A DNA stretch of 37,242 nt from Clostridium sp. (GCF_029258205.1 NZ_JARHZJ010000037.1:1-37242), one strand, 5' to 3'. Counted from the first letter of the stretch, positions 1 to 8,090 are shown. Program-made: numbers and translations. The notes: a model not told the origin generated them from the sequence alone.

Positions 1-308
1 ATTTCATGAGACGTTTATTAAAAAGATCAAATACTAATTGGGATATAGACTTAACAAGAAAGATACTTAAAACATATAATTCAATTGCTCCTCTTACAGA
101 GGATGACTTCAAATATGTTTTTTCATATCTAGCATTCCCTCAAAAATATTGGCGCTTATCAAAGGACTATTATAATAACATAAAAAAATGTAATAAATCA
201 ATGTTTGTAGAATCTCTTAAGGAAGTTGCACTAGATACTTATGCTCAGGTTAGATTTGTTGAAGAACTTAGAACATTATTAAAAAAAGATTTTCTACTTA
301 CTCTATAG
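1..308 (+). CDS. CotS-family spore coat protein, C-terminal part (cut by window edge)
   Basis: The reading frame is open at the left edge and ends at TAG (306-308), so this is the last ~100 residues of a longer protein; the first ATG inside the window is probably internal. The pattern 'RRLLKRSNTNWDID' followed by 'YWRLSKDYYNN' resembles the C-terminal region of CotS/YsxE-type proteins, kinase-like fold proteins of the spore coat. Members are usually about 330-350 residues, so most of this one lies outside the window. No signal peptide or membrane segment is visible. It converges on the ABC exporter genes and shares a hairpin terminator with them. The family call rests on a short C-terminal stretch only. 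Confidence 0.7.
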   Translation, partial: FMRRLLKRSNTNWDIDLTRKILKTYNSIAPLTEDDFKYVFSYLAFPQKYWRLSKDYYNNIKKCNKSMFVESLKEVALDTYAQVRFVEELRTLLKKDFLLTL

Positions 309-328
309 GCTTATTTTTATTCAAAAAT

Positions 329-376
329 GGCGTGTATCGAAATAAATTTTACTAAAAAATTATTTTGATATACGCC
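329..376. terminator. Bidirectional hairpin terminator between cotS-like gene and ABC exporter
   Basis: GGCGTGTATCGAAATAA (329-345) pairs with TTATTTTGATATACGCC (360-376), a 17-bp stem with two imperfect positions. T-rich sequence (TTCTTTT) follows on the plus strand. It lies between two convergent genes and can serve both. Confidence 0.75.
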
Positions 377-384
377 TTCTTTTA

Positions 385-1068
385 TTAACTATTTTTTATA
401 TCATTAACTATCAAACCATCCTCAATATTTATTATTCTATGGCATTGAGATGCTATGTTTATATCGTGAGTTACTAAAATTATAGTAGTTCCTCCTTTAT
501 TTATATCCTTAAAAATATTCATAACCTCGTTACTTGTTCTTTTATCAAGAGCCCCTGTTGGTTCATCTGCTAGAATAATTTTAGGCTCATTGATCAAAGC
601 TCTAGCTATTGCAATTCTTTGACATTGTCCTCCTGAAAGTTCAGTAGGATATTTATTAAATTTATCTAATAAATCTAACTCTTTTAATATTCCCATTACC
701 TTTTCTTTCTTATTCTTAATCTTTTTATCACTATATTCTAATGGGATTTTTATATTTTCATATACTGTATAATCATTTAATAACTCAAATGACTGAACTA
801 CAAATCCTAAATTAGCATTTCTAATTTTAGCAAGTTCCTTCTCACTTGTATCAGTAATTTCTCTACCTTCTAGCTCATAAGAACCAGAGTCAGCGGAATC
901 TAAACACCCTAATATATTTAATAATGTTGTTTTTCCCGAACCTGAAGGTCCCATTATAGCTACAAACTCTCCAGATTTTATAGATAAATTTATATTTCTT
1001 AATGCATGTACAATATTTTCGCCCTTTCCATACGTTCTTACTACAGATCTTAGTTTTATTAAATCCAT
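385..1068 (-). CDS. ABC transporter ATP-binding protein, MacB/LolD type
   Basis: This is a 227-residue ATPase subunit, the usual size for the MacB/LolD/FtsE class. It has Walker A GPSGSGKT (residues 40-47), a Q-loop near residue 92, a canonical LSGGQ signature (144-148), Walker B ending in ADEP (167-170) and an H-loop 'VTHD'. Such ATPases drive FtsX-like permeases that export peptides, extract lipoproteins or confer peptide resistance by mechanotransmission. It is the last gene of a cluster running peptide (3663), permease (3404), permease (2313), ATPase. The gap to the upstream permease is 3 nt, with the ribosome binding site overlapping that gene's end. Involvement with the peptide is inferred from this layout. 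The exact substrate is unknown. Confidence 0.93.
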   Translation of the reverse strand: MDLIKLRSVVRTYGKGENIVHALRNINLSIKSGEFVAIMGPSGSGKTTLLNILGCLDSADSGSYELEGREITDTSEKELAKIRNANLGFVVQSFELLNDYTVYENIKIPLEYSDKKIKNKKEKVMGILKELDLLDKFNKYPTELSGGQCQRIAIARALINEPKIILADEPTGALDKRTSNEVMNIFKDINKGGTTIILVTHDINIASQCHRIINIEDGLIVNDIKNS

Positions 1069-1071
1069 TTC

Positions 1072-2313
1072 TTATTCCCCTTTTATTAAATAATTTAACT
1101 TATATTTTTTTATATAATATATAGGAATCATTGATACTAATATTATAGCTCCAATAATTATTGATATACTTTTAGCAAAAGTTCCATATTGAAATTGAAC
1201 TACGTCTGTAACAAAATTAACACTATGTAACATCAAATAAGAGTATGCTATTATTGTAGATATAAAAACTAATATAAATTGTTCGATTATAACTCTGAAG
1301 CAAATATCACTTATTGTTGCACCATGCATTATATGAATGGAAAATTCCTTTCTTCTATCTAAAACCCTATTACAAAATATAACAACAAATCCTCCAATAG
1401 CAAAAATTCCAACAATATAAATAAGTAAAAGATTTAAGTTAATATTATATTTTATCTCTTTAGTAAAAGTATCTATATTTTCATTTGGATCATAAACTGA
1501 TATTTTAACTTTATTGTTCTTAGCTAAACTTTCTACCTCTTGCTTTACTTCATTAAATTCTCTAGGATCACTATTGTAAACTAAAAAGGCATTACTTACA
1601 TTTGCATTAATAATATCCTTAGGCATTGGAGTAATAATAAATGTGTTAAGATTTTTAACCCTACTTAAATCATAAACTCCCTTATCTAAAAAAAACTTAT
1701 TTTCTTCTATAAAGCCTACAACCTTATAGTTAAAATATTTATTTTCTATAATATCACCTATATTAAAAATTCCTTTATAAGCATTTCCTAATACTATTGG
1801 AATATATTTATTCTCCCATTCAACAGAATTTAATTGAGAAAACTTTTCAAAATCTTTTAAGTTTCCCTCTGATAAACCTATATTAAAAGTATCAAAAAAA
1901 TTTGGACTACATTGAAGGGAATAAACAGACTTCATTTCTTCCCCTTGCTCTGACTCTTTAAAATCATTATCTAAAAATTTCTCTATTCCATTAAAATATG
2001 GAAGTTTTATTTCCCCTAAAACAGTTGTAACCATGTTAAAATTCTTATCAATATCTAAAGCAAAGTTAGAAAATTTATTTTCATCCTTTTGGTCTTCTAA
2101 AAACTCATCAATAGAGTCATACTTTAATGCTATTTGATAAATAGTTTTATTACCTATTATTTCATTCATAGAACTAAGTTTCTCATTTTGATAATTTTTA
2201 GATTCAATAATTCTATAAGTCAATATTATAACTAACATTAGCTGTAATATAAGTACAATCTTAAAAAACAAACTATTTTTCAACTCTCTAATAGAGTACT
2301 TTAAATTATTCAT
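1072..2313 (-). CDS. FtsX/MacB-like ABC permease (second of a pair)
   Basis: A 413-residue membrane protein with MacB topology: one N-terminal membrane segment (about residues 17-37), a long extracytoplasmic region (about 40-290), then three membrane segments near 294-314, 340-362 and 378-398. The C-terminal part fits the FtsX-like permease domain, with a 'DRRKEFSIHIMHGAT' coupling-helix region after the second membrane segment. Its start overlaps the stop of the upstream permease by 4 nt (ATGA), so the two are translationally coupled. The pair presumably forms a heterodimer served by the downstream ATPase. The extracytoplasmic domain is weakly MacB-like and I cannot say what it binds. Confidence 0.85.
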   Translation of the reverse strand: MNNLKYSIRELKNSLFFKIVLILQLMLVIILTYRIIESKNYQNEKLSSMNEIIGNKTIYQIALKYDSIDEFLEDQKDENKFSNFALDIDKNFNMVTTVLGEIKLPYFNGIEKFLDNDFKESEQGEEMKSVYSLQCSPNFFDTFNIGLSEGNLKDFEKFSQLNSVEWENKYIPIVLGNAYKGIFNIGDIIENKYFNYKVVGFIEENKFFLDKGVYDLSRVKNLNTFIITPMPKDIINANVSNAFLVYNSDPREFNEVKQEVESLAKNNKVKISVYDPNENIDTFTKEIKYNINLNLLLIYIVGIFAIGGFVVIFCNRVLDRRKEFSIHIMHGATISDICFRVIIEQFILVFISTIIAYSYLMLHSVNFVTDVVQFQYGTFAKSISIIIGAIILVSMIPIYYIKKYKLNYLIKGE

Positions 2314-3404
2314 TTCAGTTTTCCCTTCATTATATTAATAGGTTTCACCTTTTTTGCCTTAAATAAAGGTATTAAAACCGCTATTAAGCCAATAAACATA
2401 AATATTATAGTTATAAAAATTATACTTTGATAGTAAACATCAAAAGTAAATTCAGGAAACATATAAATCAAAAGTCTTTTCAATAGTAAATGTAAAGAAA
2501 CTCCCATTATTAAGGCAATACATATGCTTATTAAATACTGTTTTAATATATGTATTACTATTTTACCATTGCTTGCACCATAAGCTTTTCTTACCCCAAT
2601 CTCCTTTATACTCTTTTTAATCCAATAATAGATAGCTATTATTAGATTTAAAATTCCTATTATAAAAACTAAAAATAAAATATCTATAAAGTCCTTATAT
2701 TCATTTAAGGCTTCCTTTAAATTAAAATCTTTCTTTATATCCTCTAATGAAAAACTTGTATTCTTATTTACTGCTAATTTTTTATAATCATTTAAAATAT
2801 TTTTTAACGCTTCATTATTCTCTATGTTTATTTTCCATGATGAACGAGTGTCTGAAAATTCATCGCTAGATTTTAAGTTAAATAAAAATGTATTATCATA
2901 TCCAGTTTGCCTCTCACTACTTCCTAAAATACCAATCACCTTAAATTTCTCTTCTCCTATGGTAAAAAATCTCTCATTGTTTTCTTCAAAAACTTCATCT
3001 TTAAAATTTACTCCAACTAATGCCACCTTTTCTCCATTTTCTATTTCTTCTTTAGTAAAATCTCTTCCTTCTAATATGGGAAAACTTTTTTGAAAACCAT
3101 TTTTAAAATATATTCCTCTTCCAAAAATAGTATCATTATTAAGATACTTAGGTAAAGGTTCATACTCTAAATAAATTTGTGAATTATTATAATTATCAAC
3201 TATCTCACAGACTTCTCTAAAAGTAATATTATTAGAGTCATTAAACTTAAAATATTTTTCAGTTAAGTTTGAAATATTATTTACTTCTTCCTTGTTTTTA
3301 TAACTTAAAACTAAAATGCTCAAAACAATTGAAAAAGTAAATACTATTAAAGTAAATGTCGTTATTATATATGTTAATTTTTTATATTTTTTAAAACTAA
3401 TCAT
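2310..3404 (-). CDS. FtsX/MacB-like ABC permease with MacB periplasmic-core-like domain
   Basis: A 364-residue protein with one N-terminal membrane segment (about 12-34), an extracytoplasmic domain and three C-terminal membrane segments (about 239-262, 287-307, 326-348). The extracytoplasmic part has the features of a MacB_PCD domain: 'FPILEGRDFTKEEIENGEKVALVG' is the typical 'G+.FT..E...G..V.++G' pattern, written here in two pieces of under 20 residues each: FPILEGRDFTKEE and NGEKVALVG. The FtsX domain shows the usual 'IKEIGVRKAYGAS' motif. The ribosome binding site is AGGTGA just before ATG 3404. It is the first exporter gene after the secreted-peptide gene, separated from it by a perfect hairpin. 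Likely role: half of a heterodimeric peptide export, sensing or self-protection permease. Confidence 0.87.
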   Translation of the reverse strand: MISFKKYKKLTYIITTFTLIVFTFSIVLSILVLSYKNKEEVNNISNLTEKYFKFNDSNNITFREVCEIVDNYNNSQIYLEYEPLPKYLNNDTIFGRGIYFKNGFQKSFPILEGRDFTKEEIENGEKVALVGVNFKDEVFEENNERFFTIGEEKFKVIGILGSSERQTGYDNTFLFNLKSSDEFSDTRSSWKINIENNEALKNILNDYKKLAVNKNTSFSLEDIKKDFNLKEALNEYKDFIDILFLVFIIGILNLIIAIYYWIKKSIKEIGVRKAYGASNGKIVIHILKQYLISICIALIMGVSLHLLLKRLLIYMFPEFTFDVYYQSIIFITIIFMFIGLIAVLIPLFKAKKVKPINIMKGKLK

Positions 3405-3416
3405 TTTTCACCTATT

Positions 3417-3449
3417 AATAGCTTGTACTATTAAATAGTACAAGCTATT
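3417..3449 (-). promoter_or_regulatory. Perfect 14-bp hairpin between peptide gene and exporter genes
   Basis: The stem AATAGCTTGTACTA (3417-3430) and TAGTACAAGCTATT (3436-3449) is a perfect 14-bp inverted repeat with a 5-nt loop. It starts about 14 nt after the peptide stop codon and ends 12 nt before the permease ATG. In the minus direction no good T-run follows, so it looks more like a processing, stability or partial-termination element than a full terminator. Confidence 0.7.
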
Positions 3450-3462
3450 TTCATAATATTAT

Positions 3463-3663
3463 TTAGTATAAGCGTGCAAAAGTTCTTGAACTTCCAGTTG
3501 ATGTACCAACACTTCCATATGCATTTCTACTTCCCTCTACCCATCCATGATATGATGTTGTTTTAGATGCTCCTGAAACAGTTGTACCCTGAGCTGCACT
3601 TACTAAAATACCCTCTGAAAGCATAACCATTGAAGCCCCTAAAATAATACTTTTTTTAATCAT
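3463..3663 (-). CDS. Small secreted peptide (putative bacteriocin or signal peptide precursor)
   Basis: A 66-residue precursor. I chose ATG 3663 (spacing about 10 nt from AAAGGA) rather than the in-frame TTG three codons upstream, which sits almost on the ribosome binding site. Residues 1-23 look like a Sec signal peptide: MIKK, a hydrophobic core, then VSA for signal-peptidase cleavage before AQG. The predicted mature part is 43 residues, rich in Ser, Thr and Gly, with one Trp (HGWVEGS), no Cys, net positive, and ending FARLY. Absence of Cys and of a double-Gly leader argues against lantibiotics and class II double-Gly bacteriocins. Neighbouring FtsX/MacB-like ABC genes recall lactococcin 972-type loci, but I do not see that family's motifs. 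Function is inferred from context only. Confidence 0.6.
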   Translation of the reverse strand: MIKKSIILGASMVMLSEGILVSAAQGTTVSGASKTTSYHGWVEGSRNAYGSVGTSTGSSRTFARLY

Positions 3664-3710
3664 AAATACCAATTCCTTTCTTTTTTTATTTTCTATATTT
3701 TACATTTTTT

Positions 3711-3716
3711 ATTATA
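3711..3716 (-). promoter_or_regulatory. Possible -10 box for the peptide gene
   Basis: A perfect TATAAT (minus strand) lies about 48 nt before the peptide ATG. No good -35 is seen at 16-18 bp; GACAAA lies at 19 bp. The ppdK terminator ends upstream of this, so the peptide cluster needs its own promoter near here. Apart from that terminator and this box, the 3673-3896 gap shows only AT-rich sequence. Confidence 0.4.
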
Positions 3717-3819
3717 CAATAGCTTTTGTGTATGTTTTGTCGCACCATGTCTAAAAATAAAAAAAAACGACTTTTTTCTAAAATATAAATTGTACATAAA
3801 CTCTTTTAATACATACAAA

Positions 3820-3849
3820 AAGATGAATTCAAACTAATGAATCCATCTT
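3820..3849 (-). terminator. Terminator of ppdK
   Basis: On the minus strand AAGATGGATTCA pairs with TGAATTCATCTT (12 bp with one G-U pair, 6-nt loop), followed directly by TTTT. It lies about 50 nt after the ppdK stop codon. Confidence 0.8.
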
Positions 3850-3896
3850 AACTTTAAATTTATTTTCAATATTTTTTTAATTTAAATTATTATTTA

Positions 3897-6527
3897 TTAT
3901 CTTTTATTTTTAACTTGTGCTTGTGCAGCTGCAAGTCTTGCTAATGGAACTCTATAAGGTGAACAACTTACGTAATTTAATCCTAAGTTGTGGCAGAATT
4001 CAACAGATGAAGGATCTCCACCATGTTCTCCACATATACCTAATTTAATATCAGATCTTGTTGCCTTACCTTTTTCACAAGCAATTCTCATAAGCTCTCC
4101 AACGCCTTCTTGGTCTAATTTAGCAAATGGATCTTGCTCATATATTCCTTTTTCATAGTAATCTTTTAAGAATTTAGCTGCATCATCTCTTGAGAATCCA
4201 AATGTCATTTGAGTTAAATCATTTGTTCCAAATGAGAAGAAATCAGCCTCTTCTGCTATCTTATCAGCTGTTAAAGCAGCTCTTGGAATTTCAATCATTG
4301 TTCCAACCTTATAATCTAATTGAACACCTTTCTCTTCCATTACTGTCTTAGCTGTTTCAACAACTACATTTTTAACATATTTTAATTCTTTTATTTCACC
4401 TATTAAAGGAATCATTATTTCAGAAACTATATTGTATCCTTTATTCTTTTTAACTTCTATAGCAGCCTCTATAACAGCTCTTGTTTGCATTTCAGCTATC
4501 TCTGGATAAGATACTGCTAAACGACATCCTCTATGTCCCATCATTGGGTTAAATTCATGTAATTCAGCAACTACATTCTTAACCTCAGCTGGACTTACTC
4601 CAATTTCTTTAGCTAAAGTATTTATATCCTCCTCTTCGCTTGGTAAGAATTCATGTAAAGGTGGATCTAAAAATCTAATTGTAGCTGGTCTTTCTTCTAG
4701 GGCTTCATAAATTCCTATAAAGTCTTCTCTTTGCATTGGTAGAAGTTTTTCTAACGCAACTCTTCTACTATCCTCATTCTTAGCTAAAATCATTTCTCTA
4801 ACAGCTAAAATTCTATCCTCAGCAAAGAACATATGCTCAGTTCTACATAATCCAATACCTTCTGCACCAAATTCAACAGCTTGTCTAGTATCTCTTGGTG
4901 TATCAGCATTAGTTCTAACCTTTAATTTTCTTATTTCATCAGCCCATCCCATAAATGTAGCGAAATGTCCTGTAATTTCAGGAGATACTGTCTTAACTTG
5001 TTCAGCATATATGTTTCCTGTTGAACCATCTATTGAGATGTAATCATCAAATGTTAATACTTTTCCATTAACTTCTAAAGTTCTAGCCTCTTCATTAACT
5101 TTTAATTCTCCACATCCTGCTACGCAGCAAGTACCCATTCCTCTTGCTACAACTGCCGCATGAGAAGTCATTCCTCCTCTAACAGTTAAGATACCTTCTG
5201 AGGCAATCATACCTTCTATATCTTCTGGTGAAGTCTCTAATCTTACTAATACAACCTTTTCACCATTTGCTTTTCTTTCCTTAGCTTCTTCAGCTGTGAA
5301 AGCTATTTTACCACATGCAGCTCCTGGTGATGCTGGTAATCCCTTTGCAACTATTTTAGCTTCTTTTAAGCCATCAGATGCAAAGGCAGGGTGAAGTAAT
5401 GTATCTAATTGTTTAGGCTCAACTTTTAATATAGCCTCTTCCTTAGTTAACATTCCTTCTTCAACTAAATCAACAGCTATTTTTAAAGCTGCTTGAGCAG
5501 TTCTCTTACCATTTCTAGTTTGAAGGAAATATAATTTTCCATCTTCTATTGTGAATTCCATGTCTTGCATATCTCTATAATGCTTTTCTAATGTATTAAC
5601 TATATCTGTAAATTGCTTATATATTTCAGGATTTTGAGCTTCTAAATGACTTATTGGCTCTGGTGTTCTTATACCTGCAACAACATCCTCACCTTGAGCA
5701 TTCATTAAATACTCACCATATAATTCATTATCCCCATTAGCTGGATTTCTTGAGAATGCAACTCCAGTTCCTGAAGTTTCTCCCTTATTTCCAAATACCA
5801 TCTCTTGAACGTTAACTGCTGTACCCCATTCTCCTGGAATATCATTTAATCTTCTATAAACAATAGCTCTTGGATTATTCCATGATCTAAATACAGCTGT
5901 AACTGCTTCTATAAGTTGTTCTTTTGGATTACATGGGAAATCTTCTCCCTTTTCCTTCTTATAAAGCGCTTTAAATTTTACTACTAAATCTTTTAAATCC
6001 TCTGCTGTTAAATCAGTATCTATTTTATAACCCTTTTCTTCCTTAACTTCATCTAATAAATCTTCAAAAAGTCTTTTTTCAACACCCATTACAACATCAG
6101 CAAACATTTGGATAAATCTTCTATATGAATCATAAGCAAATCTTGGATTATTTGTTAATTTAGCCATAGCTTCTACTGATTCATCATTTAATCCAAGGTT
6201 CAGAATTGTATCCATCATACCTGGCATTGAAACTCTTGCTCCTGATCTAACTGATACTAATAATGGATTTTCAAGAGAACCAAACTTTTTGCCAGTTATT
6301 TTTTCTAACTCAAACATTTTATTTTCAATCTCTTCAATAATATCTTGAGAAATCTTTTTGTCATCTTCATAATACTTGTTACATGCTTCAGTTGTTACTG
6401 TAAATCCTTGTGGAACTGGTATTCCTAAAATAGTCATCTCGGATAAGTTAGCACCTTTTCCACCTAATAAATTTTTCATACTTGCGTTACCTTCATTAAA
6501 AAGATAAACATACTGCTTTTTTTCCAT
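3897..6527 (-). CDS. ppdK: Pyruvate, phosphate dikinase
   Basis: An 876-residue PPDK, close to the usual ~875. It interconverts pyruvate + ATP + Pi and PEP + AMP + PPi in the cytoplasm; in clostridia it works at the pyruvate/PEP node. The N-terminal nucleotide-binding domain begins with 'NLLGGKGANLSEM'. The central phosphohistidine domain carries 'GGMTSHAAVVARGMG' with the catalytic His near residue 455 and the neighbouring regulatory-type Thr. The C-terminal PEP/pyruvate barrel has 'GICGEHGGDPSSVEFC' with the catalytic Cys near 831. The ribosome binding site GGAGGAG is 7 nt before ATG. It follows a CcpN-type regulator gene by about 100 nt on the same strand, suggesting local control. No PPDK regulatory protein (YqfL/DUF299) gene is between them. 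Confidence 0.97.
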   Translation of the reverse strand: MEKKQYVYLFNEGNASMKNLLGGKGANLSEMTILGIPVPQGFTVTTEACNKYYEDDKKISQDIIEEIENKMFELEKITGKKFGSLENPLLVSVRSGARVSMPGMMDTILNLGLNDESVEAMAKLTNNPRFAYDSYRRFIQMFADVVMGVEKRLFEDLLDEVKEEKGYKIDTDLTAEDLKDLVVKFKALYKKEKGEDFPCNPKEQLIEAVTAVFRSWNNPRAIVYRRLNDIPGEWGTAVNVQEMVFGNKGETSGTGVAFSRNPANGDNELYGEYLMNAQGEDVVAGIRTPEPISHLEAQNPEIYKQFTDIVNTLEKHYRDMQDMEFTIEDGKLYFLQTRNGKRTAQAALKIAVDLVEEGMLTKEEAILKVEPKQLDTLLHPAFASDGLKEAKIVAKGLPASPGAACGKIAFTAEEAKERKANGEKVVLVRLETSPEDIEGMIASEGILTVRGGMTSHAAVVARGMGTCCVAGCGELKVNEEARTLEVNGKVLTFDDYISIDGSTGNIYAEQVKTVSPEITGHFATFMGWADEIRKLKVRTNADTPRDTRQAVEFGAEGIGLCRTEHMFFAEDRILAVREMILAKNEDSRRVALEKLLPMQREDFIGIYEALEERPATIRFLDPPLHEFLPSEEEDINTLAKEIGVSPAEVKNVVAELHEFNPMMGHRGCRLAVSYPEIAEMQTRAVIEAAIEVKKNKGYNIVSEIMIPLIGEIKELKYVKNVVVETAKTVMEEKGVQLDYKVGTMIEIPRAALTADKIAEEADFFSFGTNDLTQMTFGFSRDDAAKFLKDYYEKGIYEQDPFAKLDQEGVGELMRIACEKGKATRSDIKLGICGEHGGDPSSVEFCHNLGLNYVSCSPYRVPLARLAAAQAQVKNKR

Positions 6528-6542
6528 CTCAATACTCCTCCG

Positions 6543-6560
6543 TTCAATACTATAATTGAA
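6543..6560. promoter_or_regulatory. Small inverted repeat in ppdK leader
   Basis: TTCAAT-N6-ATTGAA lies just upstream of the ppdK ribosome binding site, in the 100-bp gap after the CcpN-like gene. It could be an operator or just AT-rich symmetry; the arms are only 6 bp. Confidence 0.3.
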
Positions 6561-6627
6561 TTTTTATATACTAACAGAGTATTACCCCCGATAGTTACCC
6601 ATTTAATCTTTCTTTTTAACCATAATT

Positions 6628-7260
6628 TTAATTTTCTCCAAGCTTAACAAATAACTTGGTTATGTTAGTCTTAGAAATTTTTCCTATGATCTCTAATCTC
6701 TCTTTTCCTTCATTTTCTTCAATTCTTTTTACAACTGGTACGGAGTCTATTTCATGTTCTATTATCTTTTTTGCTACATCAAAAGCGCAATCTTCCTCTA
6801 TAGCACATACTATGTTAGGCATTCTTGTCATTATAACACCAACAGGAACTTTATAAATATCTGTTCCTCCTATAGCGACTTTTAAAAAGTCTTTTCTGGA
6901 AACAGCTCCTGTTAGAACTCCTCCATTTTCTACAAACATAGTTCCTACATCATTCAAAAATAGATGCACTATAGCATCATGAAGCATAGTTTCTTCACAT
7001 ACTGTAACCGGTTTAGACATTATGTCTTTAACCTTTATATTCTTTATTTTTTCATAGATGAAACTGTTCGAAGGTTTGTCTGAATACACATACCCAACCT
7101 TTGGTCTTGCATCTAATACCCCAAGCATTGTAAGTATTGCAAGATCTGGTCTTAAAGCTGCTCTTGTAACCCCTAACTTTCCTGCTAAAACTTCTGAAGT
7201 TATTGGTTGACCTTCTTTTACAAGTCTAACTATTTCTTCCTGCCTCGGTGTTAATTTCAA
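6628..7260 (-). CDS. CcpN-type transcriptional regulator (HTH + paired CBS domains)
   Basis: A 210-residue protein. Residues 1-60 form a winged HTH of the HTH_11/CcpN type (LTPRQEEIVRLVKEG, then GKLGVTRAALRPDL). Two CBS domains follow: the first around 75-130 ('VKDIMSKPVTV'), the second around 140-205 ('VGVIMTRMPNIV', 'DSVPVVKR'). CcpN in Bacillus represses gluconeogenic genes and senses adenine nucleotides through its CBS pair. The start is TTG 7260 with GGAAGGAG 8 nt upstream; no ATG is available nearby. Its position directly before ppdK suggests control of that gene. This pair corresponds to ccpN-yqfL near recO in Bacillus, with ppdK taking the place of yqfL. Confidence 0.88.
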   Translation of the reverse strand: MKLTPRQEEIVRLVKEGQPITSEVLAGKLGVTRAALRPDLAILTMLGVLDARPKVGYVYSDKPSNSFIYEKIKNIKVKDIMSKPVTVCEETMLHDAIVHLFLNDVGTMFVENGGVLTGAVSRKDFLKVAIGGTDIYKVPVGVIMTRMPNIVCAIEEDCAFDVAKKIIEHEIDSVPVVKRIEENEGKERLEIIGKISKTNITKLFVKLGEN

Positions 7261-7358
7261 TTTGAATGCTCCTTCCTTAAATAAACTAGGAACAAAAAGG
7301 AATTTTTATATTAAAATGACTTTTTATATATTAATTGTAACACAACTTAAATCTTTTT

Positions 7359-7367
7359 AGTATAGCA
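7359..7367 (-). promoter_or_regulatory. Possible extended -10 promoter for the CcpN-like gene
   Basis: TGC-TATACT on the minus strand is an extended -10 about 100 nt before the TTG start. No convincing -35 is visible, which is tolerable for extended -10 promoters. Confidence 0.35.
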
Positions 7368-7384
7368 AATTTTCTGAAAAATCA

Positions 7385-7410
7385 TTCAAATCTGATAACT
7401 ATCACTTGAA
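7385..7410. repeat. Imperfect inverted repeat upstream of the CcpN-like gene
   Basis: TTCAA(ATC)TGATA-AC-TATCA(C)TTGAA: two 10-bp arms with small bulges. On the minus strand TGATTTTT follows, so it could be a weak terminator for the gene ending at 7462 or an operator beside the promoter at 7359. The rest of the 7261-7461 gap is AT-rich without other signals. Confidence 0.4.
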
Positions 7411-7461
7411 ATCATACTGTTTTTCCTTTTTATTCCATTTTCCTATATTTTGCATTTATTG

Positions 7462-8085
7462 CTAGTCAACATCATCAAATTTCACTGTATATGTAAAACT
7501 TGTTTCATTTTCTAACTTATTATGTTTATGAAATTTGTTTATTTTATTCTCATTTGTTTTTCCATTTTCTATTTTTTCTTTCATATCATTTGCTAAATTA
7601 AAAGCTTTTTTCTTTAACCCAGATGCTTTTCCTTTAATATCATTAGCTGCATTTTTAACTATCTTATTAACAATCTCAACACTTCCATCAGCCTTAGTTA
7701 TTTCTATTGTAATCTTCGTTGCAATAGCGGCTACAACACTAATAGCTAATATACTTGGGAATATTACAGCAATAGTCCCTGCAGCTATTCCTGCATTAAC
7801 TGGTATATCAGTTAATACTTTATCATCTTTAAGAATTCTTACTCTAGATACATTTCCCTTATCAATTAAATCCTTTAAGAATTTTTTTATATCTTCAAAA
7901 CTTTCTGCTTTTTCTTCCATTACATTTTCTTCAAGTTTAATTTCTTCTTCTCTTTTTTTCTCAATATATATTAATGCATTAACAACATCACCGTCACAAG
8001 CTTCTAATGCCTCTTTAGCTTCTGCATAAGTAGCATATGTCCTCTCTATTACTTGATCTACTTTTTCTAATGTTATTTCACTCAT
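7462..8085 (-). CDS. DUF4342 protein with UBA-like N-terminal domain
   Basis: A 207-residue protein; ATG 8085 has AAAGGAG 8 nt upstream, whereas the upstream in-frame GTG lies inside the ribosome binding site. Residues 1-45 resemble the UBA-like helical fold also found in EF-Ts: 'YAEAKEALEACDGDVVNALIYIEKK', given here in parts as YAEAKEALEACDGD and VVNALIYIEKK. Residues about 60-135 match the DUF4342 pattern, including 'DIPVNAGIAAGTIAVI' and a hydrophobic stretch. The C-terminal third is Lys/Asn-rich and probably flexible. It directly follows recO, whose stop TGA lies inside its ribosome binding site. Its function is not known; a membrane association is possible but not certain. Confidence 0.8.
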   Translation of the reverse strand: MSEITLEKVDQVIERTYATYAEAKEALEACDGDVVNALIYIEKKREEEIKLEENVMEEKAESFEDIKKFLKDLIDKGNVSRVRILKDDKVLTDIPVNAGIAAGTIAVIFPSILAISVVAAIATKITIEITKADGSVEIVNKIVKNAANDIKGKASGLKKKAFNLANDMKEKIENGKTNENKINKFHKHNKLENETSFTYTVKFDDVD

Positions 8086-8090
8086 GTAAA

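Noticed and set aside
3463-3663. Assignment of the small peptide to the lactococcin 972 family
   Set aside because: The layout with FtsX-like ABC genes is similar, but the mature part lacks the family's spaced aromatic and His pattern; left as unknown.
3673-3819. VirR box upstream of the peptide gene
   Set aside because: No pair of CCCAGTT-like repeats is present on either strand.
7535-8029. 164-residue plus-strand frame opposite the DUF4342 gene
   Set aside because: Shadow of the minus-strand gene; no ribosome binding site, and composition explained by the reverse complement.
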